From NCBI RefSeq assembly GCF_002951615.1, contig NZ_CP019062.1:3472001-3536000 (forward strand): a DNA stretch of 64,000 bases, written 5' to 3'. A program made the translations under genes and the position numbers. Position 1 is the stretch's first letter; every line of letters starts with the position of its first letter. Source of the stretch: Rahnella sikkimica. GTDB lineage: Bacteria > Pseudomonadota > Gammaproteobacteria > Enterobacterales > Enterobacteriaceae. The notes below the pieces were generated by a model, which saw only the letters and a list, made by a program, of their open reading frames with translations, made no database searches and was not told the DNA's origin. Positions 34,907-44,590 of the stretch are shown here, in pieces.

Positions 34907-36424
34907 TTATTGAGCAGTCGCCGCCGCCGAAGCCGCTGGCACTTCCACCGCAGGGGTATCCCCCGCAGGCGCGACGTCAGCGGGAGCCATGATCTTATCG
35001 TAAATGGCCCGCAACTCACCCGCATTCACCTCAGGTTCCCCTTTCGGTTGCGCGATTAACATCGCCGGTTCCCGCGATAACTGCTGTTTGAGTTCCTGAT
35101 TCAGTACCGGCAAGGTCAGCGTGGTCAGGAACTGCTGACGCAACTGCTGATATTGCTCCGGGGCAATATCCACAACGCCATTTTGCTGCGAACGTAAACG
35201 CTGACTCATCAGCACATCAGTATCAGTTCGCGCGTAAGTGGCGAAAAGTTTGCTCAGCTGATCGTTCTTCTGCGCAATCAGCGCATCGAATTCTGCCTGC
35301 GAAATTCCTTTGTCACGCACGACCAGAAGCTCTTCGGAAAGACGCTTAAACAGCTCGGTCAGTTTGGCCTGCGGCGCATCAATACGGATGGCGCACTGCG
35401 CACGCTGATACTGTACGTTGCAGTCAAAACCCAGGCCGGGACCCGGTGTTGTTGCATCTTTCTTACTTTCAAAGGCGCTTTTCAGGGCTTCCTGTAAATG
35501 CCAGAACAACGCTTCACGCGCGAGATCACTGCGCCAGTAAGCAGCCAGCGCCTGTGAGTCCTGGATCGGCTGCCACGCGTTATCCCACATTAATGAGAGG
35601 CGATCCTGCGTCAGGTTGCCATCCATCATGGTCATGGATTTGGACGTCACTTCAGACAGCGTCGGCAACGTTTGTGGCGTCTGGCGGCTGCCTTTCAGCG
35701 GTGAGAATGTCCGGTTAATTTGTTCACCCAACCCGCGGCTGTCGACGTTACCCACCACAAACAGCGTCATGGCGTCCGGCGTGTACCACTGATGATAAAA
35801 CTTTGTCAGGGCTTCGATATTGACCGGTTTGGTCGGCAGTTGATCCGGGCTATGCCCCACCAGCGTTGAGCCGGCGATACGGGTACGCCACCAGGCATCC
35901 TGCGTATTTTGCGGCAATGAACCCACCGGATCCTGCGACTCCTGGCGCGCGGCGCTGACCAGCGCAGGCGTTACAGAAATTTTACCCGCCGTATTCGCCA
36001 GCCAGTTCAGCGCATCTTTCAGCAGCTCCGGACGGTTATTCGGCAGGCTCAGGTTATACATCGTGAAATCATAGGAACTGACCGCAGGCGGCAATGGCCG
36101 TTGCGGATTGATACTTTGCTGCCAGAGTGATTGCAGCTCAGACGTGCTGAATCCTTCGCTGTGCATCAGTGCCAGACGCGGAAGGAAATGGGCGTAGCCC
36201 GCCTGCTGGGCAGACTCTGCCAGCGAGCCGGTGCGTACCACCAGACGTAATTCGATACGATCGCTTGGACGTTGCGGCGTGGTCAGCAACTGCCAGGTAA
36301 ATCCATTATCCAACTTGCCCTGCTGCCAGGCCGGGTCAGGTTGTAATGCTTCAGCTTGCACATGACTTGCGGCTGCTGCCAGCAACAATCCACCAACGAG
36401 TAAACGGATTTTGGTGCCCTGCAT
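34907..36424 (-). CDS. yhjJ: M16-peptidase-like protein YhjJ, probably catalytically inactive
   Basis: A 505-residue periplasmic protein (signal peptide ending SHVQA; E. coli YhjJ 498) with two M16-type halves (about 30-230 and 240-460). The zinc motif H-x-x-E-H expected after GYA is replaced by HFLPR, so glutamate and the second histidine are missing and a peptidase role is unlikely. The C-terminus is an Ala/Pro/Val-rich tail (PAGDTPAVEVPAASAAATAQ). The stop overlaps a small hairpin AATAAGG/CCTTATT (34891-34911), a possible weak terminator. Function unknown; it is kept in this position in E. coli. Confidence 0.9.
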   Translation of the reverse strand: MQGTKIRLLVGGLLLAAAASHVQAEALQPDPAWQQGKLDNGFTWQLLTTPQRPSDRIELRLVVRTGSLAESAQQAGYAHFLPRLALMHSEGFSTSELQSLWQQSINPQRPLPPAVSSYDFTMYNLSLPNNRPELLKDALNWLANTAGKISVTPALVSAARQESQDPVGSLPQNTQDAWWRTRIAGSTLVGHSPDQLPTKPVNIEALTKFYHQWYTPDAMTLFVVGNVDSRGLGEQINRTFSPLKGSRQTPQTLPTLSEVTSKSMTMMDGNLTQDRLSLMWDNAWQPIQDSQALAAYWRSDLAREALFWHLQEALKSAFESKKDATTPGPGLGFDCNVQYQRAQCAIRIDAPQAKLTELFKRLSEELLVVRDKGISQAEFDALIAQKNDQLSKLFATYARTDTDVLMSQRLRSQQNGVVDIAPEQYQQLRQQFLTTLTLPVLNQELKQQLSREPAMLIAQPKGEPEVNAGELRAIYDKIMAPADVAPAGDTPAVEVPAASAAATAQ

Positions 36425-36633
36425 GTGAACCCCTACGTAATGACAATCTAATGTTCAAATATGCTGTCCTGCCGGTGCCGCTCGGCGAGCCCACAGGAAC
36501 TGAATGCGTAAGTTTAGGACGTAAATTACAGCCCTTCGTTAGACCGCGACATTTTCGCAATGTCGCGCAGCCCATGAAAATATTCTGGTAAAAAGCGCCG
36601 GAGGTGGCCTTTGAGGGAGTTATTATGAAGATA

Positions 36634-36664
36634 ATCCACCGGTTACATCAAGCAACCGGTGGAT
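36634..36664. terminator. Perfect 11-bp hairpin between dctA and yhjJ
   Basis: ATCCACCGGTT pairs with AACCGGTGGAT around a 9-nt loop, 78 bp past the dctA stop on the minus strand. It lacks a T run, so it may act as an mRNA 3'-end stabiliser. The rest of the 317-bp gap carries the yhjJ promoter side and no gene. Confidence 0.55.
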
Positions 36665-36741
36665 ATTAGGGGGGGTTGAGCCTAAATAAATGCGTTTTTA
36701 GGCACGTTTAGCGATATTTTCATCCGCTAAGCGACCATTAT

Positions 36742-38034
36742 TCAGAAACCTGACGCTGATTTTTCCGCTTCCGTCAGGCCTTTCTGGCCATTGAGCGTCG
36801 CTTTTAACTGACCTTCATCCAGCTGATCGCACCATTTTGCGACCACGATGGTTGCCACGCCGTTACCGACCAGATTGGTCAGCGCACGGGCTTCCGACAT
36901 AAAGCGGTCAATCCCCAGAATCAGTGCCAGCCCTGCAACCGGTAAGTGACCGACCGCAGAGAGTGTCGCCGCCAGAACGATAAACCCGCTTCCGGTCACG
37001 CCCGCCGCCCCTTTCGATGACAACAACAGCACGACAATCAGGGTGATCTGATGCCAGATATCCATGTGGGTATTGGTCGCCTGCGCGATAAATACCGCCG
37101 CCATGGTCAGGTAAATCGAGGTGCCGTCGAGGTTAAACGAGTAGCCGGTCGGGATAACCAGCCCCACCACCGATTTCTTGCAACCCAGACGCTCCATTTT
37201 ATCCAACATGCGTGGCAGCGCGGATTCAGAAGACGACGTGCCCAACACGATCAGCAGTTCTTCTTTAATGTAGTTAACAAACTTGAAGATGCTGAAGCCG
37301 GTGAAGCGGGCGATCAGCCCCAGCACCACAACCACAAACAGAATACAGGTCAGGTAGAAGCACAGAATAAGCTGACCGAGCTGCAACAACGAACCGACGC
37401 CATATTTGCCAATCGTGAACGCCATCGCCCCGAATGCCCCTAACGGTGCGAGACGCATGATCATATTGATGATGCCGAAAATGACCTGCGAGAAGCTTTC
37501 GATCACGTTGAAAATCAGCTGGCCTTTGTGGCCCATGCGGTGCAGCGCAAAGCCGAAAAGCACCGCAAACATCAGAACTTGCAGAATGTTGCCGCTGGCA
37601 AACGCACCAATCACGCTCGACGGGATGATATCCAGCAGGAACGGAATGATGCCCTGGCTCTGCGCCTGTTCGGCGTAAACCGCGACCGCTTTGGCATCCA
37701 GCGCCGCCGGATCAACGTTCATTCCTGCGCCCGGCTGGACGATATTCACAATCACCAGACCGATAATCAGCGCCAGCGTACTGACGATTTCAAAATAAAG
37801 CAGCGCGATCGCCCCGGTGCGGCCCACGGCCTTCATGCTTTCCATGCCCGCAATACCGGTCACCACCGTACAGAAGATGACGGGTGCAATGATCATTTTG
37901 ATTAACTTAACAAAACCATCACCTAGTGGTTTCATTTGAGCGCCGAGATCGGGATAGAAATGCCCCAGTAAAATACCGAGGGTGATTGCCGTAAGAACCT
38001 GAAAATACAGGCTCTTGAAGAGTGATTTTTTCAT
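36742..38034 (-). CDS. dctA: C4-dicarboxylate:cation symporter DctA
   Basis: A 430-residue DAACS-family transporter (E. coli DctA 428) importing succinate, fumarate, malate and aspartate in aerobic growth. It starts [20 protein letters not shown]. Conserved parts are [20 protein letters not shown], the serine-rich re-entrant loop [40 protein letters not shown] and [20 protein letters not shown]. The frame is open 38 codons farther upstream, but this ATG has AGGATGGG before it and matches the family start. In E. coli dctA is activated by DcuSR and CRP; I see no clear CRP consensus here. Confidence 0.97.
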   Translation of the reverse strand: MKKSLFKSLYFQVLTAITLGILLGHFYPDLGAQMKPLGDGFVKLIKMIIAPVIFCTVVTGIAGMESMKAVGRTGAIALLYFEIVSTLALIIGLVIVNIVQPGAGMNVDPAALDAKAVAVYAEQAQSQGIIPFLLDIIPSSVIGAFASGNILQVLMFAVLFGFALHRMGHKGQLIFNVIESFSQVIFGIINMIMRLAPLGAFGAMAFTIGKYGVGSLLQLGQLILCFYLTCILFVVVVLGLIARFTGFSIFKFVNYIKEELLIVLGTSSSESALPRMLDKMERLGCKKSVVGLVIPTGYSFNLDGTSIYLTMAAVFIAQATNTHMDIWHQITLIVVLLLSSKGAAGVTGSGFIVLAATLSAVGHLPVAGLALILGIDRFMSEARALTNLVGNGVATIVVAKWCDQLDEGQLKATLNGQKGLTEAEKSASGF

Positions 38035-38270
38035 AAATACCCATCCTGAAGTGATTGCGCCGCCTTCTGTTTTTGTAAGGTCAAAGGTAATGAGCGGCAG
38101 CAGGGAAGTAACATGCGCACAACATGATGGAAATATTTCGTTTCGCACTGCAATAACGGGTCATGAAAAACCGGAGCGGAAAGCATTCAGCAAGAAGTAA
38201 TGTAATTAAAAAAAGTACAGGAGGGGTGAAAAAGACCGAACAGGAAGGGTTTTCCTGCCCTTTAGCGGAT

Positions 38271-40253
38271 TCAGGCAGGCTGACAGAATTTCTGTTCGAA
38301 CTCTTCTTTGGAAAGCGGCGCAGAGAATAAATAGCCCTGCCCGAACTGGATATTCTCTTTCAGCAGCCACTGACGCTGCGCTTCGGTTTCAACGCCTTCC
38401 GCAATCAGCTGAATGTTCATCGCGCGTGCAATCGACGCCACAATGTTCACCATCACTTCGTCTTCCGGCAGAACGCTGACGAAGCTGCGGTCAATTTTGA
38501 TCACATCGATAGGCAAGGAGCGCAGGCGGTTGAGGTAATCCAGGCCGGAATAGCCCAGGCCGAAATCATCCAGTTCAATCGATACACCTACGGCACGAAG
38601 CTCGCTGAGCAGCAACAGCGCGCGATCTAAATCATCAATGCGCGCCGTTTCCGTGATTTCCAGCACCAGCTGGCCGGGATTAATTTTGTAGCGGCTCAGA
38701 AGGCTGCGCAGCTCCGGCAGGAAATTACGTTGCTGTACCTGTACGCCGGATAAATTCACCGAGAGCGGCAAGGTAATACCGCGCTGTTGCCAGTCGGCGA
38801 GAATGCCGCAGCCCAGTTCGAGGATTTTGTAACCTAACATGCTCATCACGCCAATTTCTTCGGCCAGCACGATGAAATCGCTTTCCAGACCATAACTGCC
38901 ATTGGCCATTTTTCTGCGCAGCAGGGCTTCAGCGCCGACGACGGTGCCGGTTTCCATATTGACCTGCGGCTGAATGAACAATGTGAAATCGCTCTGTTCC
39001 ATCGCGTGCAAAATTTCGTTTTCCTGCAACAGACGCTTCTGGATCTTCTCTGTCAGCTCCGGCTCGAAAAACAAAATCTGGTTTTTTCCCTGCTGATACG
39101 CCGACACTCTGGCGGCACGCGCATTCATCATCAGTTGCTGAGCCGTGACCGGCGTTTCGCCCGTGTGCTGAACAATGCCAATGCTGCCGGTAGGATGCAG
39201 GGACATATTGCCCGAATCGCTTTCCTGCGGCGCATTAATGCGTTCCATGATCTGTCGCGCGAGGCGCATCGCCATAAAGGGCCGCGACACATCACCCGCC
39301 AGCAACGCAAATTCGTTATAACTCAGACGCGCCAGTAAACAGTGTTCCGGCAGCACATCCATAATGGAAGAGATCAGCGGGCAATCGACATGTCCGTCGT
39401 CACGCAGGCTTTCAATGCCCATCAGCATCAGGTGGAAGCCTTTCTCGGGCTCCGACGAATGCAACCGGTGTTGCAGGCGCAACATAAATTGCTCTTCATT
39501 ATTGAGACTATTTTCAGGAGGCAGGAGCGCGTCGTTCATGTTCTGCTGCGCTTTTTCCAGTTGCTGCTGATTGCGGTTATAACTGCGGATCAGCATGCCG
39601 ATTTCATCGTCTTCATGACGTTCCGGCATCGCCAGCTGGTGATAGGGCACTTCGCTTTCCGGCAAAGACTCCAGCTCACTCGCAATCGATCGCAACGGTT
39701 TGACGATCAGCCGGTTAATCACCCAGCTCAACGAAATCGTCAGGATCAGCGCCAGTAAAAGATAGGTCGTCAGCATGGTCGAGAGCGCACTGACGATAAA
39801 CTGATACATGCGGTACGAATCCGCCTGTAGTACCAGATACGCCAGCGGTTTGGGCGCTTTAGGGCTGGCAGCCGCAGAATAGAGAGGAACAGAAATGGTG
39901 ACAGGCAGGTTAAAACCGCGCGTCACCCATTGCGGAACAGGCCTGCCGGGCGGGAAATGCGTGTGCAGGGCCGCAATCTCATTGGGCATCACGACGTCGG
40001 CGCGGCTGAGTATCCCGACCGGTTGCAGCGTATTGAGGATATCCTGCGTTTCTTCCAGATCAACATCCAGCACGGCCTGCGACAACGGCTCACGGACAGA
40101 ATGTGCAATATTTTCAAGTTGCTGGGCGTAATCATCCCTCCGCTGTTGCACAAAGTGAAACAACTGGATGACGATAAAAATACAAACGGCGATTGAAGCG
40201 ATACTGGATACCGCTGCCATCTGCTTAATCGTTAATGAACGCCTGACCCGCAA
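38271..40253 (-). CDS. pdeK: Membrane c-di-GMP phosphodiesterase PdeK/HmsP family
   Basis: A 660-residue protein (E. coli PdeK, formerly YhjK, about 650). Two membrane helices (about 12-34 and 152-178) flank a periplasmic sensor region. A HAMP-like linker, a degenerate GGDEF domain (LARLSYNEFALLAG in place of the GGDEF loop) and an intact EAL domain follow. EAL residues are visible in VVGAEALLRR, PLSVNLSGVQ, VLEITETA, ELDDFGLGYSGLDYL, KIDRSF and IAEGVET. It should therefore degrade, not make, c-di-GMP. In Yersinia HmsP limits biofilm polysaccharide. Placement directly upstream of, and divergent from, the cellulose operon suggests local control of BcsA. Confidence 0.9.
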   Translation of the reverse strand: MRVRRSLTIKQMAAVSSIASIAVCIFIVIQLFHFVQQRRDDYAQQLENIAHSVREPLSQAVLDVDLEETQDILNTLQPVGILSRADVVMPNEIAALHTHFPPGRPVPQWVTRGFNLPVTISVPLYSAAASPKAPKPLAYLVLQADSYRMYQFIVSALSTMLTTYLLLALILTISLSWVINRLIVKPLRSIASELESLPESEVPYHQLAMPERHEDDEIGMLIRSYNRNQQQLEKAQQNMNDALLPPENSLNNEEQFMLRLQHRLHSSEPEKGFHLMLMGIESLRDDGHVDCPLISSIMDVLPEHCLLARLSYNEFALLAGDVSRPFMAMRLARQIMERINAPQESDSGNMSLHPTGSIGIVQHTGETPVTAQQLMMNARAARVSAYQQGKNQILFFEPELTEKIQKRLLQENEILHAMEQSDFTLFIQPQVNMETGTVVGAEALLRRKMANGSYGLESDFIVLAEEIGVMSMLGYKILELGCGILADWQQRGITLPLSVNLSGVQVQQRNFLPELRSLLSRYKINPGQLVLEITETARIDDLDRALLLLSELRAVGVSIELDDFGLGYSGLDYLNRLRSLPIDVIKIDRSFVSVLPEDEVMVNIVASIARAMNIQLIAEGVETEAQRQWLLKENIQFGQGYLFSAPLSKEEFEQKFCQPA

Positions 40254-40812
40254 CTTATTTCTCCCTCAACTGCCGGGCTGATTTGCCCCACATACCCTAA
40301 CAGGAACGGTACTTCTGCGCAGTATACCTCATAACCGGTTATTTCGAGGTGATTCACAATGTTTGACTATAAAAAACAACACGTTTGATGGGCAGCATCT
40401 ACACTCATTATTCTTAAGGGTATTTCTCTTACGGTAAACATACATTACGGAATGTAATTGAATACGTAGCAGCGTAATAAGATGCCGACTTCAAGATAAT
40501 TAATGGAGATTATGTGCTGCCGATCACATCAAAGGCAAATGATTAGTCTGAACTAACACCAAAAGGCAGATAATTAATATTAAAAAACGTTGTGTGTGAG
40601 CCAGTTATCGGTGGGATGTTATTTATGCGTGAAAATCCTATTTTTTGTAAAAAGTGCTCTATGCTGTTAAAGAGCTGATATATTAAGACGTGTCTGATTC
40701 CCACTAAAAACCTAAAGAAAATTAAACGGTTCACCTCCTTTGTTAGCGGCCTTTTAGGGGCGCTTTGACGCTCAGAAAATACTTATATATATAATCCTAG
40801 CGGGCGGGATTT
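40254..40812. promoter_or_regulatory. Leader region of the cellulose operon
   Basis: A 559-bp AT-rich gap between divergent pdeK and bcsO with no convincing gene. The only open frame (63 codons, minus) has no family resemblance or ribosome-binding site. A good sigma-70-like promoter faces bcsO: TTGACG (40765-40770), 17 bp, TATATA (40788-40793), or TATAAT at 40790 with 19 bp, about 20 bp before the start codon. No GEMM c-di-GMP riboswitch, ops or JUMPstart sequence is visible. Confidence 0.5.
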
Positions 40813-41667
40813 ATGAATAAATATGACGACATTAAACGTTTTATGGATAAAACGAAGTTGGAACAGCTTGATTATAAAGAGCTTAACGAAAAATCAACCG
40901 GTGAATCCATTACCGGCTCCATGAACCAATGGACGTTGATTAAACAAGTGTCAGCCAGCGAAGACCCGGTCGGACCTCTCGACAATGGCCGTTCGACGCA
41001 ACCCACACCGCAATCTATTTCTGCTGATGAGTTTTCACTCTCTGCCTCGCAGCAGATGAACGAACTCCCGGCAACGCATGCTCTTTTGAATCAGCAACCT
41101 GTGCCACAAACGCCGGTGGCTCAACCCGTGGTTCACGCTCACGCAGCGCCAATATCTTCGGAAGTGCCGCCGCCAGCAGCCGGTTTTGGCTTGCTCGACG
41201 CCCTGCGTGAAACGCTGCCTCCGGCTCCACCTGCTCCCGTGCAGGCAACGCAGCAACCCGGAAAACATCAGCCGGTTCACACCGCGCCAACGCTGCACGC
41301 CCAGTCTGTTGTTCCTGACACCGGCTCGGGTCTGCTCGATTCATTACGAAAAGTGATGCCCGAAGCGCCTGTATCTCCGGCCCCGGTTCGCGCACCGGCT
41401 CCTGTTCAGCAGGCCGCACCGGTTCACAGCCAGCCCGTAGAGCCTGCCGTACCGGCGTATCAACCCGCTCCTGTACACAAACCGGCACCGGCCAGCCCTT
41501 ACACAACCAGCACTGCGCCCGTTGCACACGCGTCCCCGGCGTCCGCTGATGCTAACCAGCGCTTTAAACAAATGTTTAAACAGCGGGCTCCGCAGCCTGC
41601 CGGCGCTTATTTACATCGCGACACACCGCTTCAACCCCTGTTAGAGATGATTGCCTCATGCCGTTAG
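40813..41667 (+). CDS. bcsO: Proline-rich cellulose biosynthesis protein BcsO with BcsR-like N-terminus
   Basis: A 284-residue cytoplasmic protein, first gene of the cellulose operon. Residues 1-45 (DIKRFMDKTKLEQLDYKELN and GSMNQWTLIKQ) resemble small BcsR/BcsP-family proteins, which in E. coli partner BcsQ. The middle (about 55-260) is low-complexity Pro/Ala/Val/Gln. Two copies of a short motif occur in it: GFGLLDALRETLPPAP (near 124) and GSGLLDSLRKVMPEAP (near 171). The C-terminus is FKQMFKQRAPQPAG ending LQPLLEMIASCR. Proline-rich BcsO or BcsP proteins are known in bcsD-type operons, with no clear biochemical role. It overlaps bcsQ by 10 bp. The choice between O and P nomenclature is uncertain. 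Confidence 0.7.
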   Translation: MNKYDDIKRFMDKTKLEQLDYKELNEKSTGESITGSMNQWTLIKQVSASEDPVGPLDNGRSTQPTPQSISADEFSLSASQQMNELPATHALLNQQPVPQTPVAQPVVHAHAAPISSEVPPPAAGFGLLDALRETLPPAPPAPVQATQQPGKHQPVHTAPTLHAQSVVPDTGSGLLDSLRKVMPEAPVSPAPVRAPAPVQQAAPVHSQPVEPAVPAYQPAPVHKPAPASPYTTSTAPVAHASPASADANQRFKQMFKQRAPQPAGAYLHRDTPLQPLLEMIASCR

Positions 41668-42461
41668 TTTGCGTTTGTTCACCGAAAGGTGGGGTAGGAA
41701 AAACCACGGTGGCCTCGAATCTGGCCTATTCGCTTGCCCGCAGTGGCAGCAAAGTACTGGTCATCGATTTTGATGTGCAGAACGCGCTTCGCCTTCATTT
41801 TGGTGTGCCTATTTCCGATACGCGCGGCTTTGTCGCCGGTTCAGGCAACGAATCCGACTGGAGTCAGTTTATTCTCAAAGCGGGTTCAAACACGTTCGTA
41901 TTACCTTACGGCGAAGTGACGGAAGACCAGCGTCTGGAATTCGAACACCAGTTAGCGTCTGATCCGCATTTTTTACCGCGGGGATTAAACACCGTACTCA
42001 ATTATCCGGGTTTAATTATTATTGCCGATTTCCCTCCAGGCCCAAGCCCGGCATTAAAAGCTGTTCAGGCTATTGCTGATTTACATGTTGTAGTCATGCT
42101 GGCCGACACCGCGTCATTGTCGTTACTGCCCTTAATGGAAAAAAATAAATTAATTGGTACGCCTTTGAATAATAAAAAAGGTGAATATTACGTCGTGAAC
42201 CAAAGTGACACGCGCAGAACATTAAGCCGCGACGTCACACAATTCTTTGAACAACGTCTGAACGAAAGATTATTAGGCACGATCCACAGGGATGAATGCG
42301 TGCCAGAGGCTAACGCCTCGCAGCGCTCTATTATTGATTTTAGTCCGGTATCGGCTTCGGCATTTGATATTGAACTGATCAGCAAGAAAGTCGCCGCCAT
42401 TTTAGGGATTAAAGTCGGTGATGGTGAATTACACGCCGCGCCTAAATCTGGCAGTTATTAA
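41658..42461 (+). CDS. bcsQ: Cellulose biosynthesis ATPase BcsQ (ParA/MinD family)
   Basis: A 267-residue SIMIBI-class ATPase (E. coli BcsQ 250). The deviant Walker A is SPKGGVGKTTVASNLAYSLA at residues 8-27. Walker A' is VIDFDVQNALRLHFG, and the switch-like DFPPGPSPALK follows. In E. coli BcsQ with BcsR forms a membrane-recruited complex needed for BcsA-B assembly and polar localisation. The start lies within the bcsO 3' end, so expression is coupled to the BcsR-like protein. It has no premature stop like the one that disables bcsQ in some E. coli K-12 strains. Confidence 0.95.
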   Translation: MPLVCVCSPKGGVGKTTVASNLAYSLARSGSKVLVIDFDVQNALRLHFGVPISDTRGFVAGSGNESDWSQFILKAGSNTFVLPYGEVTEDQRLEFEHQLASDPHFLPRGLNTVLNYPGLIIIADFPPGPSPALKAVQAIADLHVVVMLADTASLSLLPLMEKNKLIGTPLNNKKGEYYVVNQSDTRRTLSRDVTQFFEQRLNERLLGTIHRDECVPEANASQRSIIDFSPVSASAFDIELISKKVAAILGIKVGDGELHAAPKSGSY

Positions 42462-42490
42462 CTATCACTGTTAACAGCGACCCCAAAGCG

Positions 42491-44590
42491 ATGAATAAAT
42501 TCCTGTTTTCCTTACTTGTGCTTCTGCTGCTGCCGGTGGCAGCAGTGATCATCATCACCCCTATGGACAGCCAGAAGCAGTACATTTTTGGTCTGATCAG
42601 CATCGGGCTTTTATTCCTGCTCGGCATCAGCAAGAGCCGGCGTATCAGTGTGGTCATGGTCATCATGTCCGTTATTATGTCGACGCGTTATATTTACTGG
42701 CGCGCGACTGAAACACTGCATTTTAATTCAACGATAGAAGCCATCTTAGGGATCGGATTATTCCTCGCCGAACTGTATGTCTGGGTTATTTTATTGCTGG
42801 GCTATCTGCAAACAACCTGGCCGCTGAAACGCACCATCGAGCCATTGCCGGATGACACCACGCTGTGGCCTACCGTTGACGTGTATATTCCGTCTTATAA
42901 CGAAAGTCTGGATGTGGTGCGCGATACCGTTCTGGCGGCGCAGTGCATCGATTATCCGAAAGACAAAATCAAAATATACGTGCTCGATGACGGAAAGCGC
43001 GACGAATTCGCCGTGTTCTCCGCCGATGCGGGCGTGGGTTATATCACCCGTGATAACAACGCCCACGCGAAAGCCGGTAACCTGAACCATGCGATGAAAC
43101 TCACCAAAGGCGAGCTGATTTGCGTATTTGACTGTGATCACGTCGCCACGCGCGCGTTTTTGCAGGCGACCGTCGGCAGCTTCCTGAAAGATCCGCGTCT
43201 GGCGCTGATCCAGACGCCGCACTATTTCTACTCGCCTGACCCGTTCGAACGTAACCTTTCCGCAGGCCGCACCATGCCAAACGAAGGCGCGCTGTTCTAC
43301 GGCCCGGTTCAGCAAGGCAACGATAACTGGAACGCCACGTTCTTCTGCGGTTCCTGTGCCGTTATCCGCCGCGTAGCGCTCGAAGAAGTCGGCGGTTTTG
43401 CCGTTGAAACCGTCACGGAAGATGCGCACTCCGCGCTGAAAATGCAGCGTCGGGGCTGGAATACCGCGTTTCTGGATATCCCGCTGGCAGCCGGTCTGGC
43501 CACAGAACGTCTCGGCCTGCATGTCGTCCAGCGTACCCGCTGGGCGCGTGGCATGACGCAGATTTTCCGTGTGGATAATCCGTTATTGGGTCGTGGCCTG
43601 AAATGGCAGCAACGCCTGTGTTATCTAAACGCCATGCTGCACTTCCAGTTTGGCCTGCCGCGCGTGGTGTTTCTGACCGCGCCGCTGGCGTTCCTGCTGT
43701 TCAACCTGAATATCATTTCCTCGTCCGCCAGCCTGATTTTTGCTTACGCGCTGCCGCACCTGGTGATGTCCCTGCATATCAACTCCCGCATGAATGGTCG
43801 GTTCCGGTATACGTTCTGGGGCGAAATCTACGAAACCGTCATGGCATTCCATCTGATCCTGCCGACGCTGGTCACGATGCTCGCGCCAAAACGCGGGAAA
43901 TTTAACGTGACAGACAAAGGCGGCCTGCTGGATGTCGGCTTCTTTGACTTCAACATCGTCAAACCGCACCTGATTGTCGCGATTCTGATGATTATCGGCA
44001 TCGGTTACGGCGTGGTACGGGCAATTTTCCACGATTACTTTGCCATCGACCCGAGCGTTATCGCCCTGAACGTCGCCTGGGGCAGTTTCAGCGTGCTGAT
44101 CCTGCTGGCGGCCATTGCGGTGGCGAAAGAAACCCGTCAGGTGCGTAAAACCATCCGTATTGATGTCGCTATTCCGGCCATCATTCACTACGCAAACGGG
44201 ATTTCACTGCGCACAACCACAATCGATATGTCGATGGGCGGCGTGCAGCTGGTGACGCCGGATGTGCGTTACATCGACGAAGAAATTGAAGAAGTGGAAA
44301 TTCAGCTTTCCTCCGGCGCAGAGAGTTTCCCTGTGACGCAAATCAGCGGTAACAAAGAGCGGCTGCGTCTGCAATTTGAAAACCTGCCGCTGTCGAAACG
44401 TCGTGAACTGGTTCGTGTTGTTTTATGCCGTGCTGACGCCTGGATTGGCGAAGAGTACGCGCCGGACAACCCGTTCAAATCATTGGTCAGCATTGTCCGT
44501 TGCGTGTTTGAGCTGTTCTATAACACCTGGAAAGAGCGCCGTGCCAAAAATAAACCCGCTGACGCCACCAGCAAGAGTGAAGCAGCATGA
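42491..44590 (+). CDS. bcsA: Cellulose synthase catalytic subunit BcsA
   Basis: A 699-residue GT2 glycosyltransferase in the inner membrane that polymerises UDP-glucose into beta-1,4-glucan and moves the chain through its own channel. The N-terminal helices are followed by catalytic motifs DDGKRDEF, the DxD motif FDCDHVATRAFL, the TED motif VTEDAHSALKMQ, and Q347-RTRW-351. More membrane helices and a C-terminal PilZ domain follow, with RKTIR near 553-557 and DMSMGG, the c-di-GMP-binding set. Thus synthesis is c-di-GMP activated. The protein is shorter than the E. coli BcsA (872) because it lacks the N-terminal extension, as usual for bcsD-type operons. It overlaps bcsB by 4 bp. Confidence 0.97.
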   Translation: MNKFLFSLLVLLLLPVAAVIIITPMDSQKQYIFGLISIGLLFLLGISKSRRISVVMVIMSVIMSTRYIYWRATETLHFNSTIEAILGIGLFLAELYVWVILLLGYLQTTWPLKRTIEPLPDDTTLWPTVDVYIPSYNESLDVVRDTVLAAQCIDYPKDKIKIYVLDDGKRDEFAVFSADAGVGYITRDNNAHAKAGNLNHAMKLTKGELICVFDCDHVATRAFLQATVGSFLKDPRLALIQTPHYFYSPDPFERNLSAGRTMPNEGALFYGPVQQGNDNWNATFFCGSCAVIRRVALEEVGGFAVETVTEDAHSALKMQRRGWNTAFLDIPLAAGLATERLGLHVVQRTRWARGMTQIFRVDNPLLGRGLKWQQRLCYLNAMLHFQFGLPRVVFLTAPLAFLLFNLNIISSSASLIFAYALPHLVMSLHINSRMNGRFRYTFWGEIYETVMAFHLILPTLVTMLAPKRGKFNVTDKGGLLDVGFFDFNIVKPHLIVAILMIIGIGYGVVRAIFHDYFAIDPSVIALNVAWGSFSVLILLAAIAVAKETRQVRKTIRIDVAIPAIIHYANGISLRTTTIDMSMGGVQLVTPDVRYIDEEIEEVEIQLSSGAESFPVTQISGNKERLRLQFENLPLSKRRELVRVVLCRADAWIGEEYAPDNPFKSLVSIVRCVFELFYNTWKERRAKNKPADATSKSEAA

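Noticed and set aside
40543..40734. 63-codon minus-strand ORF in the cellulose leader
   Set aside because: Low-complexity AT-rich frame, no ribosome-binding site, no family resemblance; not a bcsR gene.
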